A stretch of 64,000 nucleotides of DNA from Chromobacterium sp. ATCC 53434 (GCF_002848345.1 NZ_CP025429.1:4030001-4094000); one strand, 5' to 3'. Numbered from the stretch's first letter, positions 1-9,637 are shown. The notes: generated by a model from the sequence alone, not told the origin. Made by a program: numbers and translations.

Positions 1-1
1 C

Positions 2-97
2 GAATACGCCAAGCTGCACTACACGCCGTGGACCTATTTCCCGCCGCAGCGCAGCCGTCCCTACGATACCTGGGTGAAAACCTTCCGGAGCTTCTGA
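2..97 (+). CDS. C-terminal end of an unidentified protein (cut by window start)
   Basis: An open frame enters from the left edge and ends at TGA 95-97, encoding the last 31 residues of a protein (ending KTFRSF, rich in Tyr, Trp and Pro). The next ATG follows the stop directly (98-100), so the two genes are probably translationally coupled. Too little is visible to assign a family. The pairing with a secreted ankyrin protein suggests, as inference only, an effector-immunity or enzyme-partner pair. Confidence 0.6.
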   Translation, partial: EYAKLHYTPWTYFPPQRSRPYDTWVKTFRSF

Positions 98-649
98 ATG
101 AAAATCCCATTCCTGTTGGGCCTGGGCGCCCTGCTGCTGACGCAGCATGCGCTGGCCGCCTGCGATAAGGACGGCTGGCGACAACTGCTGCGCCATGCCG
201 ACGCGCCCGCCGTCGCCACCTATGTCGAAAAGCAGCACTGCGACGTCGACCAATCGCTAGACGACGTCTCCAAGACGCCGCTGGTCTACGCGATAGACGC
301 CCGTAACCGCGCCGCGGTTCAGGCCCTGCTGCAGGCCGGCGCCAATCCCAATGTTGATGGCTACGACGGCAACACGCCGCTGTTCTACGCGGCCAAAAGC
401 AACGATGCCGGCATCGTCTCGGACCTGATCGCCAAGGGCGCCGACGTCAACGCGTCGACCCGCACCAGCGAGATCACCGTGCTGATGAGCGCAGTGCTGG
501 ACGCCAGCCCGGCCATCGTCCGCTACCTGGTCGCGCACGGCGCGTCGCTGAGCGACACCGACAAATACAATCAGACCGCCGCCGACTACGTCGGCAAGCT
601 GCCAACTGGCCGCCGGAGCGCGATGCGCGCCGCGCTGAAGAAAAACTGA
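98..649 (+). CDS. Secreted (periplasmic) ankyrin-repeat protein
   Basis: The 183-residue product starts with a signal peptide (MKIPFLLGLGALLLTQHALA, then AACDK), which predicts export to the periplasm. Residues ~55-165 form about three ankyrin repeats, recognisable from the TPLVYAIDARN, TPLFYAAKSND and TVLMSAVLDAS helices, each followed by a G-A-x-x-N or H-G-A-S turn. Ankyrin repeats bind proteins and have no catalytic residues. The ATG abuts the stop of the upstream gene. Small periplasmic ankyrin proteins encoded directly after a larger gene are often immunity or accessory partners of it (for example of type VI effectors or catalases). That role is inferred from position only. Confidence 0.8.
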   Translation: MKIPFLLGLGALLLTQHALAACDKDGWRQLLRHADAPAVATYVEKQHCDVDQSLDDVSKTPLVYAIDARNRAAVQALLQAGANPNVDGYDGNTPLFYAAKSNDAGIVSDLIAKGADVNASTRTSEITVLMSAVLDASPAIVRYLVAHGASLSDTDKYNQTAADYVGKLPTGRRSAMRAALKKN

Positions 650-667
650 GTCGCGGGCGCGATCACA

Positions 668-703
668 CAAAAAACGGGGAACCGCGCAAGCGGCTCCCCG
701 TTT
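668..703. terminator. Bidirectional rho-independent terminator
   Basis: A 12-bp stem (ACGGGGAACCGC / GCGGCTCCCCGT with one mismatch) and a GCAA loop lie between the convergent ankyrin and acyltransferase genes. The minus-strand side is followed by six T residues, so it ends the acyltransferase transcript best. The plus side has only three T. Confidence 0.8.
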
Positions 704-744
704 CCAATTCCATAGATGCCGACGACCACGCCAGCGATCGGCTG

Positions 745-2838
745 CTACAAGCCAGGCGAACCAAGCACACCGATCAGGTCACGGCCTATCATATTATTGG
801 CATAGTCCGATATATGGTCACCATAGCTGTACAGGAAGCTGCCTTTTCTCTCGATCGGACAAACACCGCGCTTCAGATCGCACAATAGCGGAACCGGGTT
901 ATAAATCAGCAGCCCCGGATTGCGCGCATGCAACTCGTCCACCAGCGTCCGATACTCCTGGCTGTCATGCAGGTACTTCTGATAACTCATATTGCAATCA
1001 GGATTTCCCTTCTTCTGCTGCAACCAGGCATTGAGCAGCGGCACCTCTGTCCATCGCGGCGCCAGGCACGACTTCGCTTCGGGCAGAGTCGGGTTGTCGA
1101 CAACAAAAATTACTCGCTTGCCGGCGGACTCCAGCCGCCTCACCGCCTCGGTCAAACCGCTGATCACGGCCTGCCACGAAGACTCTGCCGACGCGTCGGC
1201 GACATAGCTGGCATTGAGCAGAATTCGCTGAGCAGTGGCCAATACCACTACCTTGATGTTTGAATTGGACATGATGTCCTGAAACGCCAACTCATTGGAC
1301 CTGACACACTCTGCCGGATCATAATCCGTCGCGCTGTAAGTGCTGGTCCTGCGCACACCCACCATCGGTGCGCAGCTATACCTCCCCAGCATCAGCCAAC
1401 CACCGTCCTGCTTGGCTTGCCTCACCAAGCCCCAGTAAAGCGCATCGCCTTTGCTGTCTCCCCAGACCGCGTATCTTTCCCGCACACCCTTGCTCTCATG
1501 GCAAAAGCTTACAAATTTCTTTCCATCATCCGAAACACCGCAATTGTCCTCCGCATATCGATCTCGTTCAACGCCAACAACAGCGGTCCGCACATCCAAA
1601 TTCATCTTGGTAATCGGTCTGAAATCCAGGCCATCGCGTAGGTATGCATTGTAACCGGCATAACCCGCCGCACTCAGCAGTAAACATAAGAATGCCGGTT
1701 TCCACCACCCCTTAGCCTCGCTGAAACGTATTGGTCGTTCAATCAAACGATAAGTCAGCCAAGACAGCAACACTGCAATGGCCAGCAACACAACTCTTGT
1801 CACCGTACTCGGCATATCGCCTTGCATGATGTACGCAAAAGATAACAGTGGCCAATGCCAAAGATAAAGCGGGTAACTGATCGCCCCAATAAAAAGCATG
1901 AAACGGTTGGATAAAATATGCTTATTCACCCAAGCTATCGGGCCAGACAGGATCAACAAGAAAGCCCCCATTACTGGCAACAGGGCCCAAGCGCCGGGGA
2001 AAAGACTATCTTTATTGAGTAAGGCAATACTCAGCGCAATCAATGCCAATCCGGCACAAGACAAGACTGTATTCAGTTTTTCAGTCAGGCCATTCAAATC
2101 GAATCCAGAGGAAAAACCATGCTGTCGCAAGATAATCGCCATCCCAAACCGAGATGTCTTCTCACGATGAAACATCTGCAAGTAAGCTAGACACCCACCT
2201 GAGAGCAACTCCCAAAACCGTCCCTGCGGCAGAAAAAACGCAGCGGTAGGATCCTTTGACAGCAACCAAAGATCCCAGCCGAATGAAGTTGCCAACAGCA
2301 GTAGTAGAATAGATAGCAAATTCAAGCCGGATCGCCATGCCAATAGAATCAATAGCGGATACAGCAAATAGAATTGTTCTTCAATCGCCAGCGACCACAA
2401 GTGCATCAATGGCTTCAACTCGGATGCGTGGTCAAAATAACCGGCCTCACGCCATAACATCAGGTTCTGTACAAAACCGGCGCCACTGGCAATATGCTTG
2501 CCAAGCAGCTTGAACTCGTCAGGCAGCAACACCATCCACGCGAAGCAATAACATGCCATTAAAACGATGATTAGCGCCGGAAAAATTCTCTTTGCCCGAT
2601 GAACATAGAACTCAACAATGCTGAAATTCTGATTTACCATTCCTTTGAAAATGATGCTGGAAATCAAAAATCCAGAAATGACAAAGAATATGTCAACGCC
2701 GGCATAGCCTCCCGGCAAGCGACCAGGAAAAGCATGAAACAGCACAACTGACAAAATGGCGACAGCTCTAAGGCCATCAATATCCGGCCGGTACGACAAC
2801 GCCCCCGGTTTCTTCCCCGCACTCGGCACAGCTTTCAT
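745..2838 (-). CDS. Acyltransferase 3 family membrane protein with C-terminal SGNH domain (OafA/YrhL type)
   Basis: The 697-residue protein O-acylates (usually acetylates) a surface polysaccharide or peptidoglycan at the inner membrane. Residues ~15-60 carry the family signature (YRPDIDGLRAVAILSVVLFH, then GGYAGVDIFFVISGFLIS), followed by about ten membrane helices to ~residue 400. The C-terminal ~250 residues look like an SGNH esterase/transferase domain: block I GDSKGDA near residue 460 and a final D-x-x-x-H-like GDHISDYAN near 680. Length matches the fused AT3-SGNH subfamily. The gene is flanked by terminators and stands alone. Its codon use and base composition are visibly more AT-rich than those of the neighbouring cyo genes, suggesting lateral acquisition. 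The substrate cannot be predicted. Confidence 0.9.
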   Translation of the reverse strand: MKAVPSAGKKPGALSYRPDIDGLRAVAILSVVLFHAFPGRLPGGYAGVDIFFVISGFLISSIIFKGMVNQNFSIVEFYVHRAKRIFPALIIVLMACYCFAWMVLLPDEFKLLGKHIASGAGFVQNLMLWREAGYFDHASELKPLMHLWSLAIEEQFYLLYPLLILLAWRSGLNLLSILLLLLATSFGWDLWLLSKDPTAAFFLPQGRFWELLSGGCLAYLQMFHREKTSRFGMAIILRQHGFSSGFDLNGLTEKLNTVLSCAGLALIALSIALLNKDSLFPGAWALLPVMGAFLLILSGPIAWVNKHILSNRFMLFIGAISYPLYLWHWPLLSFAYIMQGDMPSTVTRVVLLAIAVLLSWLTYRLIERPIRFSEAKGWWKPAFLCLLLSAAGYAGYNAYLRDGLDFRPITKMNLDVRTAVVGVERDRYAEDNCGVSDDGKKFVSFCHESKGVRERYAVWGDSKGDALYWGLVRQAKQDGGWLMLGRYSCAPMVGVRRTSTYSATDYDPAECVRSNELAFQDIMSNSNIKVVVLATAQRILLNASYVADASAESSWQAVISGLTEAVRRLESAGKRVIFVVDNPTLPEAKSCLAPRWTEVPLLNAWLQQKKGNPDCNMSYQKYLHDSQEYRTLVDELHARNPGLLIYNPVPLLCDLKRGVCPIERKGSFLYSYGDHISDYANNMIGRDLIGVLGSPGL

Positions 2839-3083
2839 TCAACCCCTCACTACCCAGCATTCAACCAAAACCCGCTGATTTTACACTGCATTTACAATAA
2901 ATCTGAACATAGAAAATAAATCAAGTCATTTATGATGAAAATTATGCAAAAATTGAAATATCATGTTTCAAATCTTAAACTTCAACAATATCCCTGCCCT
3001 AAAATCAGACACTTCGACAACCCCTGAAGTAAAACACGACGATTATCGACCGGAAAATAGCCCACCCAAACCGCCCAAACATG

Positions 3084-3118
3084 AAAAACGGGGAGCAGCT
3101 TGCGCTGCTCCCCGTTTT
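3084..3118 (-). terminator. Rho-independent terminator of the cyo operon
   Basis: A perfect 12-bp stem (ACGGGGAGCAGC / GCTGCTCCCCGT) with loop TTGC is followed on the minus strand by five T. It lies just after the cyoE stop and also works as a weaker terminator in the other direction. Confidence 0.85.
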
Positions 3119-3139
3119 CTATCGATGCCGTGATTCGCT

Positions 3140-4048
3140 TCAGCGATGCATGCCTGCATCCGCCGTCATCACTGCGCGGCCGCGCGGCGGCGTCTGCCCG
3201 TCCACCGCCATCATCACGCTCAGCGAGGTGATGGTGATGATGGAGAAGAAGAACACCTGGCGCGCCCAGGCACGATCATCGGTTTCGCGCTTGTAGCCGG
3301 ACAAGGCCATCTTCAGCCACCACAGGCTGGTGGCTACCGCCACCGCCAGATAGCCGTAGCCGGCGTAACCGCCGAATACCAGCATCACCGTCGCGGCGGC
3401 GAAGGCCAGGATGTACAGCACGATCTGCTGCTTGGCGGCGGAAATGCCCTTGACCACCGGCAGCACCGGAATGCCGGCCGCCTCGTAGTCCTTGAAGCGG
3501 AAGATGGCGATCGCGTACGAGTGCGGCATCTGCCACAAGCTGAACATCACCAGCAGGATGGCCGCGCCCATGTCGAAGCGGCCAGTGACGGCGCAATAGC
3601 CGGCCACCGGCGGCACCGCGCCGGACAGGCTGCCGACCAGGGTGCCGTACACCGAGTTGCGCTTCATGTACAGGCTGTACACGCCGACATAGATCACGAA
3701 ACCGAACAGCACACAGCCGGTCGCCAGCGGATTGGTGCAGAACCACAGCAGGCCGAAGCCGGCCAGGCCCAGCACCACGCCGTGCGCCAGCGCGGCCTTG
3801 GTGCTCATCGCGCCGGTGACCAGCACCCGTTTCTGGGTGCGTGCCATCTTGGCGTCGATGTCCTGATCGATGCAGTTGTTGATGGCGCAGCCGGAGGCCA
3901 CCACCAGCGACAGGCCGATGACGGTGGCCGCCAGTAGCCACCAGTCCACCGGCCCCTGCGCCGCCAGCAGGAAACCGCCGACGGCCGAGATCAGGTTGCC
4001 GAAGATGATGCCCGGCTTGGTGACCTGAAGATAGCGTTTGAGCTTCAA
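3140..4048 (-). CDS. cyoE: Protoheme IX farnesyltransferase (heme O synthase)
   Basis: This 302-residue polytopic membrane enzyme of the UbiA superfamily transfers a farnesyl group to heme B, giving the heme O needed by cytochrome bo3. The prenyl-diphosphate/Mg-binding motif [15 protein letters not shown] is at ~57-71, and the second conserved loop ([16 protein letters not shown], then GAVPPVAGY) is at ~124-150. It is the last gene of cyoABCDE, 21 nt after cyoD, and is followed by a strong terminator. The length is normal for the family. Confidence 0.96.
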   Translation of the reverse strand: MKLKRYLQVTKPGIIFGNLISAVGGFLLAAQGPVDWWLLAATVIGLSLVVASGCAINNCIDQDIDAKMARTQKRVLVTGAMSTKAALAHGVVLGLAGFGLLWFCTNPLATGCVLFGFVIYVGVYSLYMKRNSVYGTLVGSLSGAVPPVAGYCAVTGRFDMGAAILLVMFSLWQMPHSYAIAIFRFKDYEAAGIPVLPVVKGISAAKQQIVLYILAFAAATVMLVFGGYAGYGYLAVAVATSLWWLKMALSGYKRETDDRAWARQVFFFSIITITSLSVMMAVDGQTPPRGRAVMTADAGMHR

Positions 4049-4069
4049 AGCGGTTTCCTCAACACGATC

Positions 4070-4390
4070 TCAGCGCATCATCAGCGCGTCGGCGGTGTAG
4101 ATGATCCAGATCGACAGGCCGACCAGCAACACGATCACCATGCCGGTGAACAGGAAGGAGAAGGTGTTCAGCTTGCCTTCCTTGCTGAAGTCCAGATGCA
4201 GGAAGTACTTCAGGTGCACGATGATCTGCACCACCGCCAGCGCGAAGATGCCGATCAGCGTCGCCTGCTTGGTGAAGGCGCCGCCCATCACCATCCAGAA
4301 CGGGATGGCGGTGAGGATCACCGACAGCACGAAGCCGACGATATAGCTTTTCACGCTGCCGTGATTCGCTTGCTCATGCGCGTGACTCAT
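4070..4390 (-). CDS. cyoD: Cytochrome bo3 quinol oxidase subunit IV
   Basis: The 106-residue subunit has three membrane helices and stabilises the oxidase core (COX4 prokaryotic family). The start [11 protein letters not shown] is chosen because its ATG overlaps the cyoC stop (ATGA at 4387-4390), typical of coupled cyo genes. A longer open frame beginning at 4435 would lie inside cyoC. The conserved HLKYFLHLD segment is at ~58-66. Confidence 0.94.
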   Translation of the reverse strand: MSHAHEQANHGSVKSYIVGFVLSVILTAIPFWMVMGGAFTKQATLIGIFALAVVQIIVHLKYFLHLDFSKEGKLNTFSFLFTGMVIVLLVGLSIWIIYTADALMMR

Positions 4391-5001
4391 CACATGGCTC
4401 CTTTCAGATAGACGACGGTGAACACGCAGATCCACACGATGTCGAGGAAGTGCCAGAACAGCGACAGGCAGTTCAGGCGGGTCATGGCGCGGCCGGTCAG
4501 GCCGGTCTTCGCCACTTCCAGCATCATCACGGCCATCCAGATCAGACCGGCGGTCACGTGCAGGCCGTGCAGACCCACCAGGCCGAAGAAGGCCGACAGG
4601 AAGGCGCTGGTCTGCGGGCCGTGGCCCTCGGCGATCAGGTGGTGGAACTCATTGATTTCCAGGCCGATAAAGGCGGCGCCGCAGGCGAAGGTCACGGCCA
4701 GCCAGCCGAGAACGGCGGACTTGTTGCCCTTGTGGCCGGCAATCATCGCAAAGCCGTAGGTGATGGAGGACAGCAGCAGCGCCGCAGTCTCGACCAGCAC
4801 ATAGGGCAGCTCGAAAATTTCCTTGCCGGACACGCCTTCCGCCACGTTGCGGAACAGAACCGCATAAGCCGCGAACGCCGTCGCGAACAGAATGCAGTCA
4901 GTCATCAGGTAGAACCAGAAGCCCAGAACGGTCTGCGAACCGCTGTCGTGGTGCTCGTGGTCCTCATGCGCGCCGTGCGCTTCTTTTACATAAGTCGTCA
5001 T
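4390..5001 (-). CDS. cyoC: Cytochrome bo3 quinol oxidase subunit III
   Basis: The 203-residue heme-copper oxidase subunit III has five membrane helices. The family's conserved helix motif [14 protein letters not shown] lies near residues 137-150, and the C-terminal [17 protein letters not shown] is typical. It supports the stability and proton uptake of the oxidase core. The N-terminus is rich in His, Glu and Asp ([16 protein letters not shown]), as usual for CyoC. It sits 15 nt after cyoB and overlaps cyoD. Confidence 0.96.
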   Translation of the reverse strand: MTTYVKEAHGAHEDHEHHDSGSQTVLGFWFYLMTDCILFATAFAAYAVLFRNVAEGVSGKEIFELPYVLVETAALLLSSITYGFAMIAGHKGNKSAVLGWLAVTFACGAAFIGLEINEFHHLIAEGHGPQTSAFLSAFFGLVGLHGLHVTAGLIWMAVMMLEVAKTGLTGRAMTRLNCLSLFWHFLDIVWICVFTVVYLKGAM

Positions 5002-5016
5002 GTCGGATTCAGCCTG

Positions 5017-7059
5017 TTACGCGGTCGTGGTCGGACGGGCGGCCTTCTTCGGCTTGGCCTGATCACGCTCGGTGTAGTTGTCGACGTCGATGCCCAGCTT
5101 CTCGAAGCGGGCGCGCTCGATCGCTTCCACTTCGTCCACCGGCACGTAGTAGTCCAGGTCGTTGTCGTAGGCGCGAACCAGCATGCAGCCGACGATGCCG
5201 ACCAGGCCGACGATGGCCAGCCACCAGATGTGCCAGATCAGCGCGAAGCCCAGCGCCGTGGTGAAGCCGCCGATGAAGACGCCCATCGCGGTGTTGCGCG
5301 GCATGTGGATAGGCTCGTACGACTTCGGCACCGCGTAGGCCACGCCCTTTTCCTTCATGTCGGTGAAGGCGTCGATGTCATGCACTTGCGGCAACTTGGC
5401 GAAGTTGTAGAACGGAGCCGGGGACGACGTGGACCATTCCAGCGTGTGGCCGTTCCACGGGTCGCCGGTTTCGTCGACCAGCTTCTTGCGGTCGCGAATG
5501 CTGACGGCGATCTGCAGCAGCTGGCAGGCGATGCCGGCGGCGATCAGCAGCGCGCCGAACAGGGCGATGTACAGCCACGGCTCCCAAGCCGGATTGTCGG
5601 TGTGGTTCAGACGACGGGTCATGCCCAGGAAGCCCAGCACGTACAGCGGCATGAAGGCGAACATGAAGCCCAGCTGCCAGAACCAGAACGAAGCCTTGCC
5701 CAGCTTTTCGTTCAGCTTGAAGCCGAACACTTTCGGGAACCAGAACGACACGCCGGCCAGATAGCCGAACACGGCGCCGCCGATGATGGTGTTGTGGAAG
5801 TGGGCGATCAGGAACAGGCTGTTGTGCAGCACGTAGTCGGCGCCCGGCACGGCCAGCAACACGCCGGTCATGCCACCGATCGAGAAGGTCACCATGAAGC
5901 CCAGCGTCCACAGGATCGGGGTTTCAAAGCGCAGGCGGCCCTTGTAGATGGTGAACAGCCAGTTGAACAGCTTCACGCCGGTCGGGATCGAGATGATCAT
6001 CGTCGCGATGCCGAAGAAGGCGTTCACGTTGGCGCCGGAGCCCATCGTGAAGAAGTGGTGCAGCCATACCATGAAGCCCAGCACGGAGATCGCGCCGCTG
6101 GCGTAGATCATCGACTTGTGGCCGAACAGGCGCTTGCCGGAGAAGGTCGATACCACTTCGGAGAAGATGCCGAACGCCGGCAGAACCAGGATGTACACCT
6201 CGGGGTGGCCCCAGGCCCAGAACAGGTTCAGATACATCATGGCGTTGCCGCCGGCTTCCGCGGTGAAGAAGTGGAAGCCCAGGTAGCGGTCCAGACTCAG
6301 CATCGCCAGCGCGCCGGTCAGGATCGGGAAGGAGGTGGCGATCAGCACGTTGGCCCAGGTGCAGGTCCAGGTGAAGATCGGCATTTCCATCAGCTTCATG
6401 CCCGGGGCGCGCATCTTGATCACGGTCACCAGGAAGTTGATCGCGGTCAGCGTCGTCCCTATGCCCGATATCTGCAAGGCCCAGGTGTAATAATCCACCC
6501 CGACGTCGGGGCTGAAACCCAGTTCGGCCAGCGGCGGATAGGCCACCCAGCCGGTGCGGGCGAAGTTGCCGACGCCCAGCGACAGGTTGACCAGGATCAC
6601 GGCCGAAACCAGCAGCCAGAAGCTCAGCGAGTTCAGGAAGGGGAAGGCCACGTCGCGCGCGCCGATCTGCAGCGGCACCACGATGTTCATCAGACCCGTC
6701 ATGAACGGCATCGCCATGAAGATGATCATGATCACGCCGTGGGCGGTGAAGATCTGGTCATAGTGTTCCGGTGGGAACACGCCATGGGCGCCGCCGGTGG
6801 CCATCGCCAGCTGGGTGCGCATCATCAGCGCGTCGGCGAAGCCGCGCAACAGCATGATCATGGCGACGATGATGTACATCACGCCGATTTTCTTGTGATC
6901 GACCGAGGTCAGCCACTCGTTCCAGAGATAGCCCCACTTGCCGAACTTGGTGATCAACGCGAACAGCATCAGCCCCATCAGGCCGGCGCCGCCAAGCGCC
7001 CCCATGATGATGGGCTCATGGTACGGGATCGCGTCCAGAGTCAGTTTACCTAACCACAT
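5017..7059 (-). CDS. cyoB: Cytochrome bo3 quinol oxidase subunit I
   Basis: This catalytic subunit reduces O2 to water with electrons from ubiquinol and pumps protons. Of about 680 residues, the heme-copper core is clear: the low-spin heme His in [14 protein letters not shown] (~105), the CuB His-Tyr pair in [15 protein letters not shown] (~283-297), the two CuB His in [10 protein letters not shown] (~332-335), and the heme o3/low-spin His pair in [12 protein letters not shown] (~418-422). The ATG at 7057-7059 is preferred over the TTG one codon upstream. It lies 6 nt after cyoA in the cyoABCDE operon. Confidence 0.97.
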   Translation of the reverse strand: MWLGKLTLDAIPYHEPIIMGALGGAGLMGLMLFALITKFGKWGYLWNEWLTSVDHKKIGVMYIIVAMIMLLRGFADALMMRTQLAMATGGAHGVFPPEHYDQIFTAHGVIMIIFMAMPFMTGLMNIVVPLQIGARDVAFPFLNSLSFWLLVSAVILVNLSLGVGNFARTGWVAYPPLAELGFSPDVGVDYYTWALQISGIGTTLTAINFLVTVIKMRAPGMKLMEMPIFTWTCTWANVLIATSFPILTGALAMLSLDRYLGFHFFTAEAGGNAMMYLNLFWAWGHPEVYILVLPAFGIFSEVVSTFSGKRLFGHKSMIYASGAISVLGFMVWLHHFFTMGSGANVNAFFGIATMIISIPTGVKLFNWLFTIYKGRLRFETPILWTLGFMVTFSIGGMTGVLLAVPGADYVLHNSLFLIAHFHNTIIGGAVFGYLAGVSFWFPKVFGFKLNEKLGKASFWFWQLGFMFAFMPLYVLGFLGMTRRLNHTDNPAWEPWLYIALFGALLIAAGIACQLLQIAVSIRDRKKLVDETGDPWNGHTLEWSTSSPAPFYNFAKLPQVHDIDAFTDMKEKGVAYAVPKSYEPIHMPRNTAMGVFIGGFTTALGFALIWHIWWLAIVGLVGIVGCMLVRAYDNDLDYYVPVDEVEAIERARFEKLGIDVDNYTERDQAKPKKAARPTTTA

Positions 7060-7065
7060 CAATCG

Positions 7066-8004
7066 TTACTCCTTGACAACCGGCGGCGTGATCGCGGCGC
7101 ACAGTTCTTTGGTCATCTTGGTCAGCTTGATGGCGTCATCGCTATCCGCCAGCGACGGACGACCCGCCATATACTTGTGCACCACGGCCTCGAACAGATA
7201 CGGCGTGGTCGACGCGTAATAGTTGACCGGGTTGTTCTCGCTGGGCTTCAACAGCTGCAGGTAGGACGGCGCGTCCAACGTCTTGCCGGAGGCCTTCACC
7301 TTGGCCACCCAGGCGTCGAACTCGGCCGGAGTCTTGGTGGCGATCGCGTTGAATTTCATGCCGGAGAAACCGGCGCCGCTGTAATTGGACGAGAAACCCT
7401 TGTAGGTGCCCGGCTCTTCCGCCATCAGGTGCAACTGAGTCTGCATGCCGGCCATCGCGTAGATCTGACCGCCCAGCTGCGGGATGAAGAAAGCGTTCAT
7501 CGCCGCGTCGGAGGTGATCTTGAAGCTCACCGGGACATTGCTCGGGAACACCAGCTCATTGACCGAGGCGATCTGCTGCTCCGGATAGATGAACAACCAC
7601 TTCCAGTTCAGCGCCACCACCTGCACCTGTATCGGCTTGACGGCCGAATCCAGCGGACGATAAGGATCGAGCTTGTGCGTGCTCTTCCAGGTCAGCGTCG
7701 CCAGGAAGGCGATGATGATGCAGGGAATCAGCCACACCACGATCTCGATCTTGGTCGAGTGCGACCATTTCGGTTCGTAGGCGGCGTCCGTGTTGCTCGC
7801 GCGGTACTTCCAGGCGAAGAACAGCGTCATCACGATCACCGGAATGACCACCAGCAGCATCAGCGCGGTTGCCGTGATGATCAGGGACTTCTGGTCCGCC
7901 GCCACCGGGCCCTTGGGGTCAAGGATACCGCCTTGACAACCGGAGAGCAGTGCGACGAGCGGAGAAAGCCCCCACAACAGGCGGGAGGGTCTATGGTTTC
8001 TCAT
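7066..8004 (-). CDS. cyoA: Cytochrome bo3 quinol oxidase subunit II (lipoprotein)
   Basis: The 312-residue subunit II has a lipoprotein signal peptide with lipobox LLSGC at ~19-23. Two membrane helices follow (~42-65 and ~88-107), then a periplasmic cupredoxin domain. The CuA ligands of cytochrome c oxidases are absent, as expected for a quinol oxidase, and NWKWLFIYPEQ (~132-142) is the usual CyoA signature. It is first in the operon, and its leader carries no other convincing gene. Confidence 0.96.
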   Translation of the reverse strand: MRNHRPSRLLWGLSPLVALLSGCQGGILDPKGPVAADQKSLIITATALMLLVVIPVIVMTLFFAWKYRASNTDAAYEPKWSHSTKIEIVVWLIPCIIIAFLATLTWKSTHKLDPYRPLDSAVKPIQVQVVALNWKWLFIYPEQQIASVNELVFPSNVPVSFKITSDAAMNAFFIPQLGGQIYAMAGMQTQLHLMAEEPGTYKGFSSNYSGAGFSGMKFNAIATKTPAEFDAWVAKVKASGKTLDAPSYLQLLKPSENNPVNYYASTTPYLFEAVVHKYMAGRPSLADSDDAIKLTKMTKELCAAITPPVVKE

Positions 8005-8389
8005 CTTACGACTTTACGGGTTAAAAATTCTTCAACGCGCCGATGCGCAACAGGCGTTGCGAGCCATGCTCCAACGCCAGCGAAATGTTCAACAGACGAC
8101 CCCTCTTCCCGGATTTCGGGAAAAGGCGCCATCAGGCGAAACGACAGACTTTCAGGGCTCGCGGGTTCCGCGAATCGCCGGCGCGCATCCGTTTCCACGG
8201 CGGATACGCGCCGGATGGAAGCGACTCCACAATCGCTTCCGGGCGATGACGTGACAGCTGAAGCTCCACTGTCCGAGTGAGGCGCCGGGGCGCGGCGCGG
8301 CAAGACAGGAATTCGGCAAACACTAACATCTGCGCCTGCCCCGTACTGCGCTGCGGCAAATCGTCGCAGCACACGTGACAAGCGGGCGT

Positions 8390-8418
8390 ATTAGAAACAT
8401 TTTTGCCTGATATTTCAA
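8390..8418 (-). promoter_or_regulatory. Candidate sigma70 promoter of the cyo operon
   Basis: On the minus strand, TTGAAA (8413-8418) and TCTAAT (8390-8395) are separated by 17 bp. The FNR-like dyad at 8424-8437 lies just upstream. This is a sequence match only, and other starts closer to cyoA are possible. Confidence 0.4.
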
Positions 8419-8423
8419 GGGTC

Positions 8424-8437
8424 TTGACCAGGATCAA
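8424..8437. promoter_or_regulatory. FNR/Anr-type box (one mismatch)
   Basis: TTGAC-CAGG-ATCAA matches the FNR/CRP-family anaerobic regulator consensus TTGAT-N4-ATCAA at 9 of 10 positions. It lies upstream of the candidate cyo promoter. Oxygen-responsive control of a terminal oxidase operon would make biological sense. Confidence 0.6.
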
Positions 8438-8467
8438 AAGCGGTCGGCGGCAAGATATGCGAATTGA

Positions 8468-8481
8468 TTGATGCGCATCAA
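8468..8481. promoter_or_regulatory. Perfect FNR/Anr-type box
   Basis: TTGAT-GCGC-ATCAA is a perfect match to the FNR/Anr dyad consensus. It lies 44 bp (centre to centre) from the second, imperfect box. No gene starts on the plus strand nearby, so the cyo operon is the likely target. Confidence 0.65.
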
Positions 8482-8775
8482 GATGGGCGTTCGGGAAAAT
8501 CTATAACCGCAACAACGGTTTAAGACAATGTACTTAACGTGATATCGTCATGCGCGACATTGCAAACTGTTACAAAAAAGTTCGGAACCGAGACAGGGCA
8601 TCGCCACAAGCGAACAAATCTTGCAGGATAACGCAAGATCTGCCTGCAGGGATTGCTTGGACATCCGCAATCGAGTGGCGATATTTGCGGGTTTGCGCGC
8701 AGAAACTGCTGGCCGACTTTGAACAGGCTCCGAGGACCCGGCGCGATGCGCGCAGGATTTGCCCGGCTGAAATGC

Positions 8776-8805
8776 AAAAAGCCGAATCGTTTCGATTCGG
8801 CTTTT
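8776..8805. terminator. Terminator downstream of the initiator tRNA
   Basis: The hairpin GCCGAATCG / CGATTCGGC with a short T-rich loop is flanked by A and T runs on both sides. It therefore acts as a bidirectional rho-independent terminator, placed 11 nt after the 3' end of the tRNA on the minus strand. Confidence 0.88.
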
Positions 8806-8815
8806 CGGGAATACT

Positions 8816-8892
<77 letters not shown>

Positions 8893-8905
8893 TCAGAGAG
8901 GTTGC

Positions 8906-8934
8906 ATATTAAATCGATAGCGCCACCTCGTCAA
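8906..8934 (-). promoter_or_regulatory. Sigma70 promoter of the initiator tRNA
   Basis: TTGACG (8929-8934) and TAATAT (8906-8911) on the minus strand have an optimal 17-bp spacer. Transcription would start about 7 nt before the mature tRNA 5' end. Confidence 0.8.
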
Positions 8935-8956
8935 CAACTATTTTCGCCAAGCAATG

Positions 8957-8978
8957 AAAAAGGGCGGCCAGGCCGCCC
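8957..8978 (-). terminator. Terminator of the SPOR-dsbA unit
   Basis: The perfect stem GGGCGGCC / GGCCGCCC with a single-base centre is followed by five T on the minus strand, 20 nt after the dsbA stop. Confidence 0.75.
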
Positions 8979-8997
8979 CGTCCACTGCTCCGCGCGC

Positions 8998-9609
8998 TTA
9001 CTTCTTCTCGGCGCGGGCCTTGGCTATCAGTTCGTTCATCACCTGGATCATCCGCTCCGGCGTGCTGGTCACCACCACGTACTTGCCGTTGACGATCACG
9101 GTCGGCGTGCCCTGGATTTGGTAGTCGCGGGTGATCTTGGTCGCGCGCGCCACCTGGGCGTTGATGCCGAAGGAGTTGTAGGTCTGCAGCAGCTTGGCGC
9201 TGTCTACGCCCTTCTGTTGCTTGATCCACTTCTGGAACTGGTCGGCGTCGGCCAGGTTCACGCGCTGCTTGATCTGGGCTTCGAAAGCGGCGCGGTGCAG
9301 CTTGTCGAAGGTGCCGGTGGCGTTGAACGTGGCGAACATGCGCGCGAAGCCTTCCATCGACTTCTGCCACACGATCTGCTCCTTGCGGAAGCTCACGTCG
9401 GCCGGCAGGGTCTTGGACCAGGCGTTGAGGGCCGGATCATCGTCGTAGCAATGGATGCAGTGATAGGAAAAGAACTCGATCACTTCCACCTTCTTGGGAT
9501 TGGCCACCGGCTGAGGCGTGCTCAGCATCGTGTAGTCCTTGCCCAGTTCGATGGCGGCATTCGCCATGCCGCTCACCGCCAGCAACATCAACAGCAACCA
9601 TTTCTTCAT
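8998..9609 (-). CDS. dsbA: Thiol:disulfide interchange protein DsbA
   Basis: This periplasmic thioredoxin-fold oxidase introduces disulfide bonds into secreted proteins. The start at 9609 gives MKKWLLLMLLAVSGMANA, a clean signal peptide, whereas a start seven codons upstream would add a charged tail. The mature 203-residue precursor length fits DsbA. The active site is C-I-H-C (FSYHCIHCYDDDP, ~49-61 of the precursor), and the cis-Pro loop is IQGTPTVIVNGKY (~167-179). C-I-H-C is an unusual dipeptide compared with the common C-P-H-C, and the central dipeptide affects redox potential. It follows the SPOR-domain gene by 28 nt, probably as one transcript. Confidence 0.92.
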   Translation of the reverse strand: MKKWLLLMLLAVSGMANAAIELGKDYTMLSTPQPVANPKKVEVIEFFSYHCIHCYDDDPALNAWSKTLPADVSFRKEQIVWQKSMEGFARMFATFNATGTFDKLHRAAFEAQIKQRVNLADADQFQKWIKQQKGVDSAKLLQTYNSFGINAQVARATKITRDYQIQGTPTVIVNGKYVVVTSTPERMIQVMNELIAKARAEKK

Positions 9610-9637
9610 CTTGTTTTCCCGTATGTTCAAATAAGGA

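Larger units (their letters stand above)
8005..8815. other. Long intergenic region between cyoA and the initiator tRNA
   Basis: About 810 bp with no convincing gene. The open frames here lack ribosome sites and family features. It holds a promoter candidate, two FNR-type dyads and the tRNA terminator, listed separately. If the promoter near 8400 is used, cyo mRNA has a leader of about 380 nt. Confidence 0.7.

Noticed and set aside
4450..7053. 867-residue plus-strand open frame opposite cyoB/cyoC
   Set aside because: It is antisense to clear cyo genes, its product is His/Gln/Ala-rich low complexity typical of GC-rich shadow frames, and it shows no family motif.
8001..8381. 126-residue minus-strand frame upstream of cyoA
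   Set aside because: It overlaps the cyoA start, has no ribosome site or recognisable motif, and lies in the probable leader of the cyo mRNA.
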